Part shown: one piece after another, positions 7,803 through 16,181 of the stretch | Numbering within the stretch: position 1 is the first letter of the stretch | Layout: each line of letters opens with the position of its first letter | Notes under the pieces: generated by a model | What the model was told of the DNA's origin: nothing | Databases searched by the model: none | What the model saw: only the letters and a program-made list of their open reading frames with translations | Position numbers and translations under genes: made by a program | Assembly (NCBI GenBank): GCA_963663375.1 | Contig: OY760195.1 | Coordinates: 806,001-870,000, forward strand | Reading direction: 5' to 3' | From: JAYREN01 sp963663375 | Lineage (GTDB): Bacteria > Acidobacteriota > Holophagae > Holophagales > Holophagaceae | DNA length: 64,000 bases

Positions 7803-8588
7803 ATGGTCGAAGTTAAAATAATCTTAACATTTGTCATATTTTTGTTATATGCAGGATGCCATAACCCACACCACTACCCCAAACTATCGAACGAATTTTT
7901 GCAACAAAAATCATATTGCCCAAACATGCCTATCATAGATCCGGGTTATTTTATTCCCAGCATCTACGACATAGAAAAGGGATATTTTTTTGATAGGGAA
8001 AAAATCAGTGGAGACTTGCTTTATGAATTATGCCTCAACGAAAAGGGAGAACCATTTCACGTAGAGCAAATATGGGGGCAACAAATCATAGGAGATTATT
8101 TTAAACGGCGCATTTTTACCAGCCGATATGAGAACGGGCATAACGCAGCAAGGCTGCCCGCACGTACATATATAGGTATTCGTATCCGGGATATCGATAA
8201 TGACAAATACCATTTTCTTTCAGACAATTTTTATAAAAATATCAAATATCAGAGTCACCGCTATCCTTTAGGCACCCTTGCTACTGCGATTTTCAGCTTT
8301 GAAAAGATGCTTCAAGAAAAAAATTTTTCGGATATAGCTTCAATATCCCATCTACCAGTTAGAATCAAAAATTCCAAGAAATCAATAAATGCCAAGGAGC
8401 TAGAATCCCTTATTGCTGAGTATACATCTAGCATGGATAACCCGGCCACACACCACTATAATCATCCTATAAAACATGGAAATAATTATCATCTCGTCAT
8501 GCAATCAAAGAATCGATCACTCACACTCATTTTTTCATCCTCATGTTTGACAGGTGGTTATAAAATAACTGACATTTTGTTAAATTAG
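7803..8588 (+). CDS. AT-rich cassette lipoprotein of unknown function (261 aa)
   Basis: The N-terminus is a hydrophobic stretch ending LYAGC, a good lipobox with Cys19. The rest is hydrophilic, Lys- and Asn-rich, with Cys residues at about 38 and 77. Codon use is much more AT-rich than anything else in the left 15 kb, which points to a source unlike the host. At 786 bp it is the second longest gene in the array. It ends 50 bases before attC 20. No family recognised. Confidence 0.7.
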   Translation: MVEVKIILTFVIFLLYAGCHNPHHYPKLSNEFLQQKSYCPNMPIIDPGYFIPSIYDIEKGYFFDREKISGDLLYELCLNEKGEPFHVEQIWGQQIIGDYFKRRIFTSRYENGHNAARLPARTYIGIRIRDIDNDKYHFLSDNFYKNIKYQSHRYPLGTLATAIFSFEKMLQEKNFSDIASISHLPVRIKNSKKSINAKELESLIAEYTSSMDNPATHHYNHPIKHGNNYHLVMQSKNRSLTLIFSSSCLTGGYKITDILLN

Positions 8589-8638
8589 TGCAAAACCTCT
8601 AATGCCTTGCGCATTACGGATCGCGTTATGGACTTTCG

Positions 8639-8735
8639 GCCTAACCAATCGTTCAACCCGGACGCTGCCTCTGCGAGTCAACGTCCGATCCTTCCGCGCC
8701 GCTACGGCAGCGCCGGTTAACTCCATACGTTAGGC
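8639..8735 (+). repeat. attC site 20
   Basis: 97-bp class; R'' GCCTAAC. Confidence 0.9.
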
Positions 8736-8743
8736 GCTCCATC

Positions 8744-9172
8744 ATGATCGACACCAGATTCCTCTCGCCGATTGTTCTCACAGCGTGTTGTGTGTCTTGC
8801 GTTGCGCCGACTGCTAACACATCTTCAGCCGCTAGAGCTGCGAAATGGTTATACACCGCTCCCGAGGACTGGATAACTCTGAACCAATTTCGTCATAATG
8901 CTCTAAATGAACCTACAACTTTTGAACTTGAAGAACAACGAAATCGAGTTCCACTTCAAAATCATCCTGCCCGAAATGATTACCTAAAATTCAAACTCAT
9001 CTTCCAGCCTGATGACCAATTATATACATGGGAAAATGCCGTACCCTATCCCACGAAAAATCCTAATGGCCTTCATACAACGGCGATAGGGCTTTGCATA
9101 ATCAGGCATAACAAAATACATTCCATCCTCGTTACTGGTGGGTGGTCGGTTCTTGAATGTGAACTCAAATGA
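8744..9172 (+). CDS. Exported cassette protein, probable lipoprotein (142 aa)
   Basis: The hydrophobic N-terminus (PIVLTACCVSCVAP) offers Cys15 or Cys19 as the lipidation site. The mature part is hydrophilic, with aromatic-rich segments (KWLYTAPEDWITL near residue 34) and a C-terminal strand IHSILVTGGWSVLECELK. The ATG is nine bases after attC 20. Function unknown. Confidence 0.65.
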   Translation: MIDTRFLSPIVLTACCVSCVAPTANTSSAARAAKWLYTAPEDWITLNQFRHNALNEPTTFELEEQRNRVPLQNHPARNDYLKFKLIFQPDDQLYTWENAVPYPTKNPNGLHTTAIGLCIIRHNKIHSILVTGGWSVLECELK

Positions 9173-9202
9173 TTGATTCCAAAGTTTACTTTCCCGAAGC
9201 GC

Positions 9203-9300
9203 GCCTAACCTTTCGTTCAACTCGGACGCTGCCTCTGCGAGGCACCGTCCGATCCTTCCGCGCCGCTACAGGCAGCGCCGGTTAACTCCCATCGTTAGGC
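9203..9300 (+). repeat. attC site 21
   Basis: 98 bp; 97-bp class with a one-base insertion in the loop side (ctacaggcagc). Confidence 0.9.
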
Positions 9301-9843
9301 ATGCCCATGAGATCTATCTCTCCTCCAGCAGTTTTCTTGGTTCTCGCCTCGTGCGCTTGCTACGCACATCAAGATTCCGTCATCGAAATTAAAAATGATG
9401 GAACGCTTGTTGGCCTTCCATCACAATTTCTACCTAGCATTTTAAAAATTCAGTTCAATTCCAAAGAAAACACAAAACACCCTATTGAATCCGTTTCGCT
9501 CACCATTGGTAATAGAATTCTCATTCTACCAAAGAAAGTAGTGAGCCTACTCAGATCGAAAAATTTGTCGTCCGTCTCTGTTACATCCTCTTGGTACCAC
9601 GAGCCCTCACTGCTTCCACCCTACTTGATCATTGAGTTTCAAGATTCCAATTTCTTGAAAGATCAAAAAGGGATTTCGGGCTATCGAATGATGTTCAATC
9701 TCAATACATGCAAGCTAATCTCGCTGGCGAGTATCTTTGTCATAGAGCCAGATTCGTCCTGGCAACACCGTCCAATGGACTTGTCCACACTTTTTACTCC
9801 GTCTGAATTGGCTCAAATCTATGCACCGATCAAATTTAAATAG
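9301..9843 (+). CDS. Exported cassette protein of unknown function (180 aa)
   Basis: An ATG directly follows the last base of the attC and a second lies at 9307; both are in frame. Residues 1-23 look like a signal peptide (VFLVLASCACYAHQ), possibly lipidated. The mature part has alternating hydrophobic strands (YLIIEF, RILILPKKV) and no domain I can name. It ends 24 bases before attC 22. Confidence 0.65.
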   Translation: MPMRSISPPAVFLVLASCACYAHQDSVIEIKNDGTLVGLPSQFLPSILKIQFNSKENTKHPIESVSLTIGNRILILPKKVVSLLRSKNLSSVSVTSSWYHEPSLLPPYLIIEFQDSNFLKDQKGISGYRMMFNLNTCKLISLASIFVIEPDSSWQHRPMDLSTLFTPSELAQIYAPIKFK

Positions 9844-9867
9844 CGAACCCGAATGTGGGCCAGGCAT

Positions 9868-9964
9868 GCCTAACCAATCGTTCAACCCGGACGCTGCCTC
9901 TGCGAGTCACCGTCCAACCCGTCGCGCCGCTTTCGGCAGCGCCGGTTAACTCCATACGTTAGGC
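9868..9964 (+). repeat. attC site 22
   Basis: 97-bp class; R'' GCCTAAC. Confidence 0.9.
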
Positions 9965-10236
9965 CGCAGGAAAACCGCTCTGGTTCTCATCGCGCCGAAC
10001 ACCAAATTCTCCGTTCAAGGTTTCCTTCCAGCTATCGAGCAGGGCCAACTTAATCGGTTCATTCGCTGTCATCATTTCGAGTACGCTCCAGCATTTCGGC
10101 CACGTTCCACGCTCATCGGCCCTTCCCTTTCAACGCCACGTCCCTTTTCAACTGCGGCAATCCATGAAATCCGCTCAGCTCCAAGGCTTTCAAAACCAGT
10201 CGCGCCGCGTGCTTTCATCGGGCTCAGTCCAGCGCG
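9965..10236 (+). repeat. Type A cassette, copy 7 (272 bp)
   Basis: Opposite-strand ORF at 9959-10075. One Leu is CTG instead of TTG and Phe is TTT, both synonymous. Carries the alternative block (gcatttcggcc). Confidence 0.9.
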
Positions 10237-10360
10237 CCCTAACCCATCGTTCAACTCGGACGCTGCAGCCACGAGCCCTTTCCTCCCGCCTGCATTCGGA
10301 TTTCTCGTCCCCTTTCATCGTCCGGTTGGCTGCACCGCCGGTTAACTCCATTCGTTAGGC
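10237..10360 (+). repeat. attC site 23
   Basis: 124 bp; long-arm type GCTGCAGCC/GGCTGCA. Confidence 0.9.
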
Positions 10361-10367
10361 CGCCAAA

Positions 10368-10859
10368 ATGGACAATGAATTTATCCTTCAGTACAACAAG
10401 CAATTAAGCCGCAAGTCAGTGTTTGCTTTCTGGCGCAAGACCGTCGGAGTCCGATTTCCCGCCGTTCTCGCCATAACAGCTGCTATCTGGCTTTGGTTGA
10501 TCCGATCCGGTGAACGAACAATATTCGTTGGTGTAATCGGGGCCTCGTTGTTTTTCGGGGTGGTCTTCGTGATTGCCATTTACTTTATCCATTACTCAAA
10601 CTCAATCAAGAAACTCCGACAGATGATTCCCCCCGAGGCCAGAGTTCAACTTTCTGATTCAGGAATCTCGGTCACCTCGTCACTTGGTTCAGCGCAACTC
10701 CCTTGGTCTTCCTTTTGCGAGCTAGCTCAATACCCAACTTTTTGGATATTGTTCCTTTCCAAATCCCAGTACATGGTCCTACCAATTGATTCCCTCCCAA
10801 CTGACGCACTCGACTTTATCAAAAAACAGATAACCCCTTCTAACACCGTGGCGGCCTAA
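10368..10859 (+). CDS. YcxB-like membrane protein (163 aa)
   Basis: Two hydrophobic helices at about residues 31-47 and 53-73 are followed by a soluble domain: VQLSDSGISVTSSLGSAQLPWSSF and later YMVLPIDSLPTDALDFIKK. A two-helix hairpin followed by a D-x-GI strand, a Trp in an L-PW turn and a final IP(x)n segment is the layout of YcxB-like proteins, whose biochemical role is not established. The ATG is eight bases after attC 23 and the TAA is inside R'' of attC 24. Confidence 0.75.
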   Translation: MDNEFILQYNKQLSRKSVFAFWRKTVGVRFPAVLAITAAIWLWLIRSGERTIFVGVIGASLFFGVVFVIAIYFIHYSNSIKKLRQMIPPEARVQLSDSGISVTSSLGSAQLPWSSFCELAQYPTFWILFLSKSQYMVLPIDSLPTDALDFIKKQITPSNTVAA

Positions 10860-10977
10860 CCAATCGTTCAACTCGGACGCTACCTCTGCGAGTCACTTTC
10901 CCCGCCAAGCTTACTGATTCCTCGTCTCCCACCAACGCGCCGCTTCGGTAGCGCCCGGTTAACTCCAATCGTTAGGC
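10854..10977 (+). repeat. attC site 24
   Basis: 124 bp; compensated arms GCTACC/GGTAGC, with GCGCCCGG in place of GCGCCGG. Confidence 0.9.
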
Positions 10978-10985
10978 AGCTCCAC

Positions 10986-11291
10986 ATGCGCTCAGAAATC
11001 GAACAGCTATCCAAGATCGGAACCCTTCCTCCCGAAGACTCCGCATCGATTGAACTCCTCGAGAAAATCCAAACGTCTATCCAAGCAATCAAGCCACCTA
11101 TCACCAACGAAGAAGCTCAAATTCTCGTTTCTCTGTTCGGCCCAGAAGATAGTTGCTACGGGCTTGCCTGGTCGCTTGTTCACCTCATTGAATCAACGCC
11201 TGGTTGGCCGATCGCGGATTGCATTTCGAACCCCAAGAATGAATGGACCCGCCTTCTCCGTGACAGAGTTCGTGCAGGTCAAAAAAAATGA
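10986..11291 (+). CDS. Small helical cassette protein (101 aa)
   Basis: The product looks all-helical and soluble, with a central ITNEEAQILVSLFGPEDSCY and a Trp-rich segment (GLAWSLVHLIESTPGWP) at about residues 59-75. This type of sequence occurs among small immunity-like proteins, but I cannot assign a family. The ATG is nine bases after attC 24; the frame ends 22 bases before attC 25. Confidence 0.65.
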   Translation: MRSEIEQLSKIGTLPPEDSASIELLEKIQTSIQAIKPPITNEEAQILVSLFGPEDSCYGLAWSLVHLIESTPGWPIADCISNPKNEWTRLLRDRVRAGQKK

Positions 11292-11312
11292 CTTTAAACG
11301 GCTGGCATCGCT

Positions 11313-11409
11313 GCCTAACCCATCGTTCAACCCGGACGCTGCCTCTGCGAGTCACCGTCCAACCCGTCGCGCCGCTTTCGGCAGCGCCGGTTAACTCCAT
11401 ACGTTAGGC
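11313..11409 (+). repeat. attC site 25
   Basis: 97-bp class; R'' GCCTAAC. Confidence 0.9.
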
Positions 11410-11427
11410 CACCACCAGGACTCACCG

Positions 11428-11733
11428 ATGCCAATCACGATGGATGATCTCACTGTCAAGTTCTCGCACTTGGATCGATCCTCTCTGCTTGAGGATTGGC
11501 GATGGTTGGTTTCCCTTTCAACGCCACGTCTCCTTTCAACTGCGGCAATCCATGAAATCCGCTCAGCTCCAAGGTTTTCAAAACCAGTCGCGCCGCGAGC
11601 TTTCAACGGGCTCAGTCCAGCGCGCCCTAACCCATCGTTCAACTCGGACGCTGCAGCCACGAGCACTTTCCTCCCGCCTGCATTCGGATTACTCGTCCCC
11701 TTTCATCGTCCGGTTGGCTGCATCGCCGGTTAA
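11428..11733 (+). pseudogene. Chimeric cassette: 5' end of a DUF1851-like gene fused to half of a type A cassette
   Basis: The first 27 codons (to about 11508) read PITMDDLTVKFSHLDRSSLL then EDWRWLV, which resembles the start of DUF1851-type proteins (leucine pair, then D-W-x-W). After 11508 the DNA becomes the right-hand 116 bp of the type A cassette, joined at a shared TTTCCCTTTC. The fused frame continues through attC 26 but the rest of the original domain is absent. The type A part lacks the segment with the opposite-strand ORF. Confidence 0.7.
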
Positions 11734-11748
11734 CTCCATTCGTTAGGC
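11625..11748 (+). repeat. attC site 26
   Basis: 124 bp; long-arm type; ends the chimeric cassette. Confidence 0.9.
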
Positions 11749-12020
11749 CGCAGGAAAACCGCTCTGGTTCTCATCGCGCCGAACACAAAATTCTCCATTC
11801 AAGGTTTCCTTCCAGCTATCCAGCAAGGCCAACTTAATCGGTTCATTCGCTGTCATCATTTCGAGTACGCTCCAGCATTTCCGCCACGTCACACGCTCGT
11901 CGACCTTTCCCTTTCAACGCCACGCCTCCTTCCAACTGCGGCAATCCATGAAATCCGCTCAGCTCCAAGGTTTTCAAAACCAGTCGCGCCGCGAGCTTTC
12001 AACGGGCTCAGTTCAGCGCG
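11749..12020 (+). repeat. Type A cassette, copy 8 (272 bp)
   Basis: Opposite-strand ORF at 11743-11859. Leu is CTG instead of CTC and Asn is AAT, both synonymous. First of four type A copies in a row. Confidence 0.9.
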
Positions 12021-12144
12021 CCCTAACCCATCGTTCAACTCCGACGCTGCAGCCACGAGTCGGTTTCTCCCTCAAGCGCTGGGATTTCTCGTCCCCTTCC
12101 ATCGTCCGGCTGGCTGCAGCGCCGGTTAACTCCATACGTTAGGC
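12021..12144 (+). repeat. attC site 27
   Basis: 124 bp; the long arms GCTGCAGCC and GGCTGCAGC pair without mismatch. Confidence 0.9.
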
Positions 12145-12416
12145 CGCAGGAAAACCGCTCTGGTTCTCATCGCGCCGAGAAACGAATTCTCCGTTCAAGG
12201 TTTCCTTCCAGCTATCGAGCAAGGCCAACTTAATCGGTTCATTCGCTGTCATCATTTCGAGTACGCTCCAGCATTTCCGCCACGTCCCACGCTCGTCGGC
12301 CTTTCCCTTTCAACGCCACGCATCCTTTCCACTGCGGCAATCCATGAAATCCGCTCAGCTCCAAGGCTTTCAAAACCAGTCGCGCCGCGTGCTTTCATCG
12401 GGCTCAGTCCAGCGCG
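12145..12416 (+). repeat. Type A cassette, copy 9 (272 bp)
   Basis: Opposite-strand ORF at 12139-12255; alternative block gcatttccgcc. Confidence 0.9.
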
Positions 12417-12540
12417 CCCTAACCCATCGTTCAACTCGGACGCTGCAGCCACGAGCACTTTCCTCCCGTCTGCGTTCGGATTTCTCGTCCCCTTTCATCG
12501 TCCGGTCGGCTGCATCGCCGGTTAACTCCATACGTTAGGC
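12417..12540 (+). repeat. attC site 28
   Basis: 124 bp; long-arm type. Confidence 0.9.
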
Positions 12541-12812
12541 CGCAGGAAAACCGCTCTGGTTCTCATCGCGCCGAGAAACGAACTCTCCGTTCAAGGTTTC
12601 CTTCCAGCTATCGAGCAAGGCCAACTTAATCGGTTCATTCGCTGTCATCCTTTCGAGTACGCTCCAAAGTCCAAACCACGTCACACGCTCGTCGGCCTTT
12701 CCCTTTCAACGCCACGCCTCCTTTCAACTGCGGCAATCCATGAAATCCGCTCAGCTCCAAGGTTTTCAAAACCAGTCGCGCCGCGAGCTTTCAACGGGCT
12801 CAGTCCAGCGCG
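12541..12812 (+). repeat. Type A cassette, copy 10 (272 bp)
   Basis: Opposite-strand ORF at 12535-12648. The first ATG of the pair is lost and the second is kept. Confidence 0.9.
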
Positions 12813-12936
12813 CCCTAACCCATCGTTCAACTCCGACGCTGCCTCTGCGGGTCACCAGCCGCTACCAGCGTTCGGATTTCTCGTATCTCACCTTCCGCGC
12901 CGCTTCGGCAGCGCCGGTTAACTCCAATCGTTAGGC
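12813..12936 (+). repeat. attC site 29
   Basis: 124 bp; stem GCTGCC/GGCAGC. Confidence 0.9.
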
Positions 12937-13208
12937 CGCAGGAAAACCGCTCTGGTTCTCATCGCGCCGAAACACGAATTCTCCGTTCAAGGTTTCCTTC
13001 CAGCTATCGAGCAAGGCCAACTTAATCAGTTCATTCGCTGTCATCGTTTCGAGTACGCTCCAAAGTCCAAACCACGTCACACGCTCGTCGGCCTTTCCCT
13101 TTCAACGCCACGCCTCCTTTCAACTGCGGCAATCCATGAAATCCGTTCAGCTCCAAGGTTTTCAAATCCAGTCGCGCCGCGGGCTTTCAACGGGCTCAGT
13201 CCAGCGCG
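12937..13208 (+). repeat. Type A cassette, copy 11 (272 bp)
   Basis: I see no difference between this copy and 15910-16181. Opposite-strand ORF at 12931-13044, using the second ATG. Confidence 0.9.
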
Positions 13209-13435
13209 CCCTAACCCATCGTTCAACTCCGACGCTGCCTCTGCGAGTCACTTTCCGCCACAAGCGTTCGGATTTCTCGTCTCTCACCTTCCGCGCCGCT
13301 TCGGCAGCGCCGGTTAACCCATCGTTCAACTCGGACGCTGCAGCCACGAGCACTTTCCTCCCGCCTGCCTTCCGATTTCTCGTCCCCTTTCATCGTCCGG
13401 TTGGCTGCATCGCCGGTTAACTCCATTCGTTAGGC
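13209..13435 (+). repeat. attC site 30, fused double site (227 bp)
   Basis: A GCTGCC-type attC runs as far as GGTTAAC at about 13,318 and continues directly as the CCATCGTTCAAC of a second, long-arm attC that ends at 13,435. The R' end of the first site and the R'' start of the second are missing, as if two sites had joined at their shared TAAC. Confidence 0.85.
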
Positions 13436-13441
13436 GCCCCC

Positions 13442-13888
13442 ATGCTTAAGCGCGCTCTCATACTTCCACTCCTGTTCCCTGTCTTCCTGTCTGCCCAAAC
13501 AGCGGTTGGGAAATCAATTGGTTCAAATCCTGGTTCTATTGTTGTTCCTAAATACCCAACGCTGGCAAAAATCGGACGCGTTGAAGGTAAGGTGAAGGCG
13601 AGAATAAAATTTGATAAGCACGGGAAGGCCAAGGATACGGGGATAGAATGTGATAAAAATTTGCTAATGCTCGCCAAATCAGTCATGGATTCCATCAGCA
13701 AGTGGCGATTGCCTTCAGAGGCTGGTAAAACAATACACATATTATTTGAATTTAAATTGCTGCCGTATAATTCAAAAGATTTTGAACTCGAAACAGAGAT
13801 CAGTCTATATAGCAGAATTGTCATCCATGATCGCCTATCACCCCCTGTCGAAAACGGCATCATCAACGATCCGAGTCCAGAAAAGTAA
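13442..13888 (+). CDS. Exported TonB C-terminal-domain-like protein (148 aa)
   Basis: Residues 1-19 look like a signal peptide (LILPLLFPVFLSAQ). Residues of about 37-105 hold VVPKYPTLAKIGRVEGKVKA, then FDKHGKAKD, LAKSVMDSISKWRLP and IHILFEFKL, the strand and W-x-(L/F)-P pattern of the TonB C-terminal domain. Like the cassette protein at 6,806 it lacks a Pro-rich spacer. The ATG follows the fused attC by six bases. A role in periplasmic protein contacts is possible but not shown. Confidence 0.7.
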   Translation: MLKRALILPLLFPVFLSAQTAVGKSIGSNPGSIVVPKYPTLAKIGRVEGKVKARIKFDKHGKAKDTGIECDKNLLMLAKSVMDSISKWRLPSEAGKTIHILFEFKLLPYNSKDFELETEISLYSRIVIHDRLSPPVENGIINDPSPEK

Positions 13889-13899
13889 GATGCGCCAGC

Positions 13900-13996
13900 G
13901 CCTAACCCATCGTTCAACCCGGACGCTGCCTCTGCGAGTCACCGTCCGATCCTTCCGCGCCGCCACGGCAGCGCCGGTTAACTCCATACGTTAGGC
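13900..13996 (+). repeat. attC site 31
   Basis: 97-bp class; R'' GCCTAAC. Confidence 0.9.
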
Positions 13997-14003
13997 GCTT
14001 CCA

Positions 14004-14561
14004 ATGGGTCGATTCGAAAAAATACGCCAGTGTGTTCCGAAGGGCACCATCCTCCCTGAAGAGCTTCAATCCGTTTGCGATTACCTTGATCAGACTGGGT
14101 ATCCGATTAGCGGTTGCATGAAAATCCGCCCTGATGACTTTGGCGGTCTGATCGCGTGGTTCGACAAAGACGAAGTGATGGCCTCCAACTTCGCCTACTT
14201 TGGAGCTGGCCCAGATGGCTCCATCTTGGCTTTATGGCTTATCAACGGGCTGGATGCACGGCATGCGCCAGTGATCCACCTCGGATCTGAGGGGTCCGAT
14301 AACAAGGTGTTGGCCGATTCGTTCAGGTCTTTTCTGAGTCTGTTTGGTATCGGCTATGACGAACTCGGGTTCGATGATTTGTCAGCGCCACCAGCAGAGC
14401 CAGACTCAGCAGCTGCGCTCCGGATCTGGTTAGAACAAAAGCTTGGAATCATCTGTCCTGCTACTGGGCAAGCAATCGTTCAATCTGCAGCCTTGTCCTG
14501 TCCAAATATCCAAGAATTCATTGACTCATGGTTCGCCAAACGCTTCGGAGAGCGCCCCTAA
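14004..14561 (+). CDS. SUKH (SMI1/KNR4)-like protein, copy 1 (185 aa)
   Basis: The sequence contains YPISGCMKIRPDDFGGLIAW, FAYFGAGPDGSILALWL and APVIHLGSEGS, then FLSLFGIGYDELGFDD, a pattern close to SMI1/KNR4 (SUKH) proteins, which in bacteria commonly act as immunity proteins against polymorphic toxins. No toxin gene is nearby. The ATG is eight bases after attC 31 and the TAA overlaps R'' of attC 32. The same cassette follows immediately as a second copy. Confidence 0.75.
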   Translation: MGRFEKIRQCVPKGTILPEELQSVCDYLDQTGYPISGCMKIRPDDFGGLIAWFDKDEVMASNFAYFGAGPDGSILALWLINGLDARHAPVIHLGSEGSDNKVLADSFRSFLSLFGIGYDELGFDDLSAPPAEPDSAAALRIWLEQKLGIICPATGQAIVQSAALSCPNIQEFIDSWFAKRFGERP

Positions 14562-14678
14562 CCAATCGTTCAACCCGGACGTTGCCTCTGTGAGCCACCT
14601 CTCCCACGATCATTTTAGAATTCTCGTCTCCTTCCACCGCGCCGCTTCGGCAACGCCGGTTAACTCCAAACGTTAGGC
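14556..14678 (+). repeat. attC site 32
   Basis: 123 bp; compensated arms GTTGCC/GGCAAC, found only here and in site 33. Confidence 0.9.
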
Positions 14679-14685
14679 GCTTCCA

Positions 14686-15243
14686 ATGGGTCGATTCGAA
14701 AAAATACGCCAGTGTGTTCCGAAGGGCACCATCCTCCCTGAAGAGCTTCAATCCGTTTGCGATTACCTTGATCAGACTGGGTATCCGATTAGCGGTTGCA
14801 TGAAAATCCGCCCTGATGACTTTGGCGGTCTGATCGCGTGGTTCGACAAAGACGAAGTGATGGCCTCCAACTTCGCCTACTTTGGAGCTGGCCCAGATGG
14901 CTCCATCTTGGCTTTATGGCTTATCAACGGGCTGGATGCACGGCATGCGCCAGTGATCCACCTCGGATCTGAGGGGTCCGATAACAAGGTGTTGGCCGAT
15001 TCGTTCAGGTCTTTTCTGAGTCTGTTTGGTATCGGCTATGACGAACTCGGGTTCGATGATTTGTCAGCGCCACCAGCAGAGCCAGACTCAGCAGCTGCGC
15101 TCCGGATCTGGTTAGAACAAAAGCTTGGAATCATCTGTCCTGCTACTGGGCAAGCAATCGTTCAATCTGCAGCCTTGTCCTGTCCAAATATCCAAGAATT
15201 CATTGACTCATGGTTCGCCAAACGCTTCGGAGAGCGCCCCTAA
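14686..15243 (+). CDS. SUKH (SMI1/KNR4)-like protein, copy 2 (185 aa)
   Basis: The protein is identical in every residue to the one at 14004-14561, and the DNA of the two 682-bp cassettes (13997-14678 and 14679-15360) also looks identical. This is a very recent tandem cassette duplication or repeated insertion. Same motifs and same stop overlap with attC 33 as in the first copy. Confidence 0.75.
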   Translation: MGRFEKIRQCVPKGTILPEELQSVCDYLDQTGYPISGCMKIRPDDFGGLIAWFDKDEVMASNFAYFGAGPDGSILALWLINGLDARHAPVIHLGSEGSDNKVLADSFRSFLSLFGIGYDELGFDDLSAPPAEPDSAAALRIWLEQKLGIICPATGQAIVQSAALSCPNIQEFIDSWFAKRFGERP

Positions 15244-15360
15244 CCAATCGTTCAACCCGGACGTTGCCTCTGTGAGCCACCTCTCCCACGATCATTTTAG
15301 AATTCTCGTCTCCTTCCACCGCGCCGCTTCGGCAACGCCGGTTAACTCCAAACGTTAGGC
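15238..15360 (+). repeat. attC site 33
   Basis: 123 bp; duplicate of attC 32. Confidence 0.9.
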
Positions 15361-15365
15361 CCACC

Positions 15366-15773
15366 ATGAACCTCGACGAATTGCTCGATCATCCAAATGG
15401 GACCTTTCACGACTCAACGATTGAGCGAATCGAGATCGACTACTTAGCCAAAACCGCCAAATTGCAGATCCAAGTTTCAACTGGCGATCCTGAGGCAACA
15501 GACCCTGAGCTTCGCGAAAGCACAAAACCAGGCCAGCTCCTCATTTCTGGAATGCTCTTCCTGGTGATCGATCCTCCAGATGAAAATTACCCTTACCAAT
15601 CTGCCAATGGGCTATGGGTTAGCGAACGAGAATTCATCCCAGGCGAATTACCAGGTACCTCGGCACTACCAAAGAACCTTCCGCCAAATGCATTTGCCCA
15701 CCTTTTCTTTGTCCGTGAATGGAATAGTTGTATCTATATTGCCGCTACCCATGCTGAGTTTGTATGGCTATGA
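15366..15773 (+). CDS. HDS-motif cassette protein (135 aa), paralogue of 2566-2967
   Basis: N-terminal LLDHPNGTFHDSTIERIEID and C-terminal WNSCIYIAATHAEFVWL match the plan of the 133-aa protein at 2,566: LL, NG, HDS, a GD around residue 40, and an aromatic strand ending WL. The middle parts differ strongly, so the two are old relatives and not a recent duplication. The family is not named with confidence. The ATG is six bases after attC 33. Confidence 0.7.
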   Translation: MNLDELLDHPNGTFHDSTIERIEIDYLAKTAKLQIQVSTGDPEATDPELRESTKPGQLLISGMLFLVIDPPDENYPYQSANGLWVSEREFIPGELPGTSALPKNLPPNAFAHLFFVREWNSCIYIAATHAEFVWL

Positions 15774-15785
15774 GCGCCTGCCATG

Positions 15786-15909
15786 GCCTAACAAATCGTT
15801 CAACCCGGACGCTGCAGCCACTTCCCACTTCCTCCCCCATGCATCCTGATTTCTCGTCTCCTCCCCTCGTCCGGTTGGCTGCACCGCCGGTTAACTCCAT
15901 ACGTTAGGC
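15786..15909 (+). repeat. attC site 34
   Basis: 124 bp; long-arm type GCTGCAGCC/GGCTGCA. Confidence 0.9.
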
Positions 15910-16181
15910 CGCAGGAAAACCGCTCTGGTTCTCATCGCGCCGAAACACGAATTCTCCGTTCAAGGTTTCCTTCCAGCTATCGAGCAAGGCCAACTTAATC
16001 AGTTCATTCGCTGTCATCGTTTCGAGTACGCTCCAAAGTCCAAACCACGTCACACGCTCGTCGGCCTTTCCCTTTCAACGCCACGCCTCCTTTCAACTGC
16101 GGCAATCCATGAAATCCGTTCAGCTCCAAGGTTTTCAAATCCAGTCGCGCCGCGGGCTTTCAACGGGCTCAGTCCAGCGCG
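15910..16181 (+). repeat. Type A cassette, copy 12 (272 bp)
   Basis: Opposite-strand ORF at 15904-16017. The unit and most of its attC match copy 11 at 12937 base for base as far as I can read. Confidence 0.9.
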
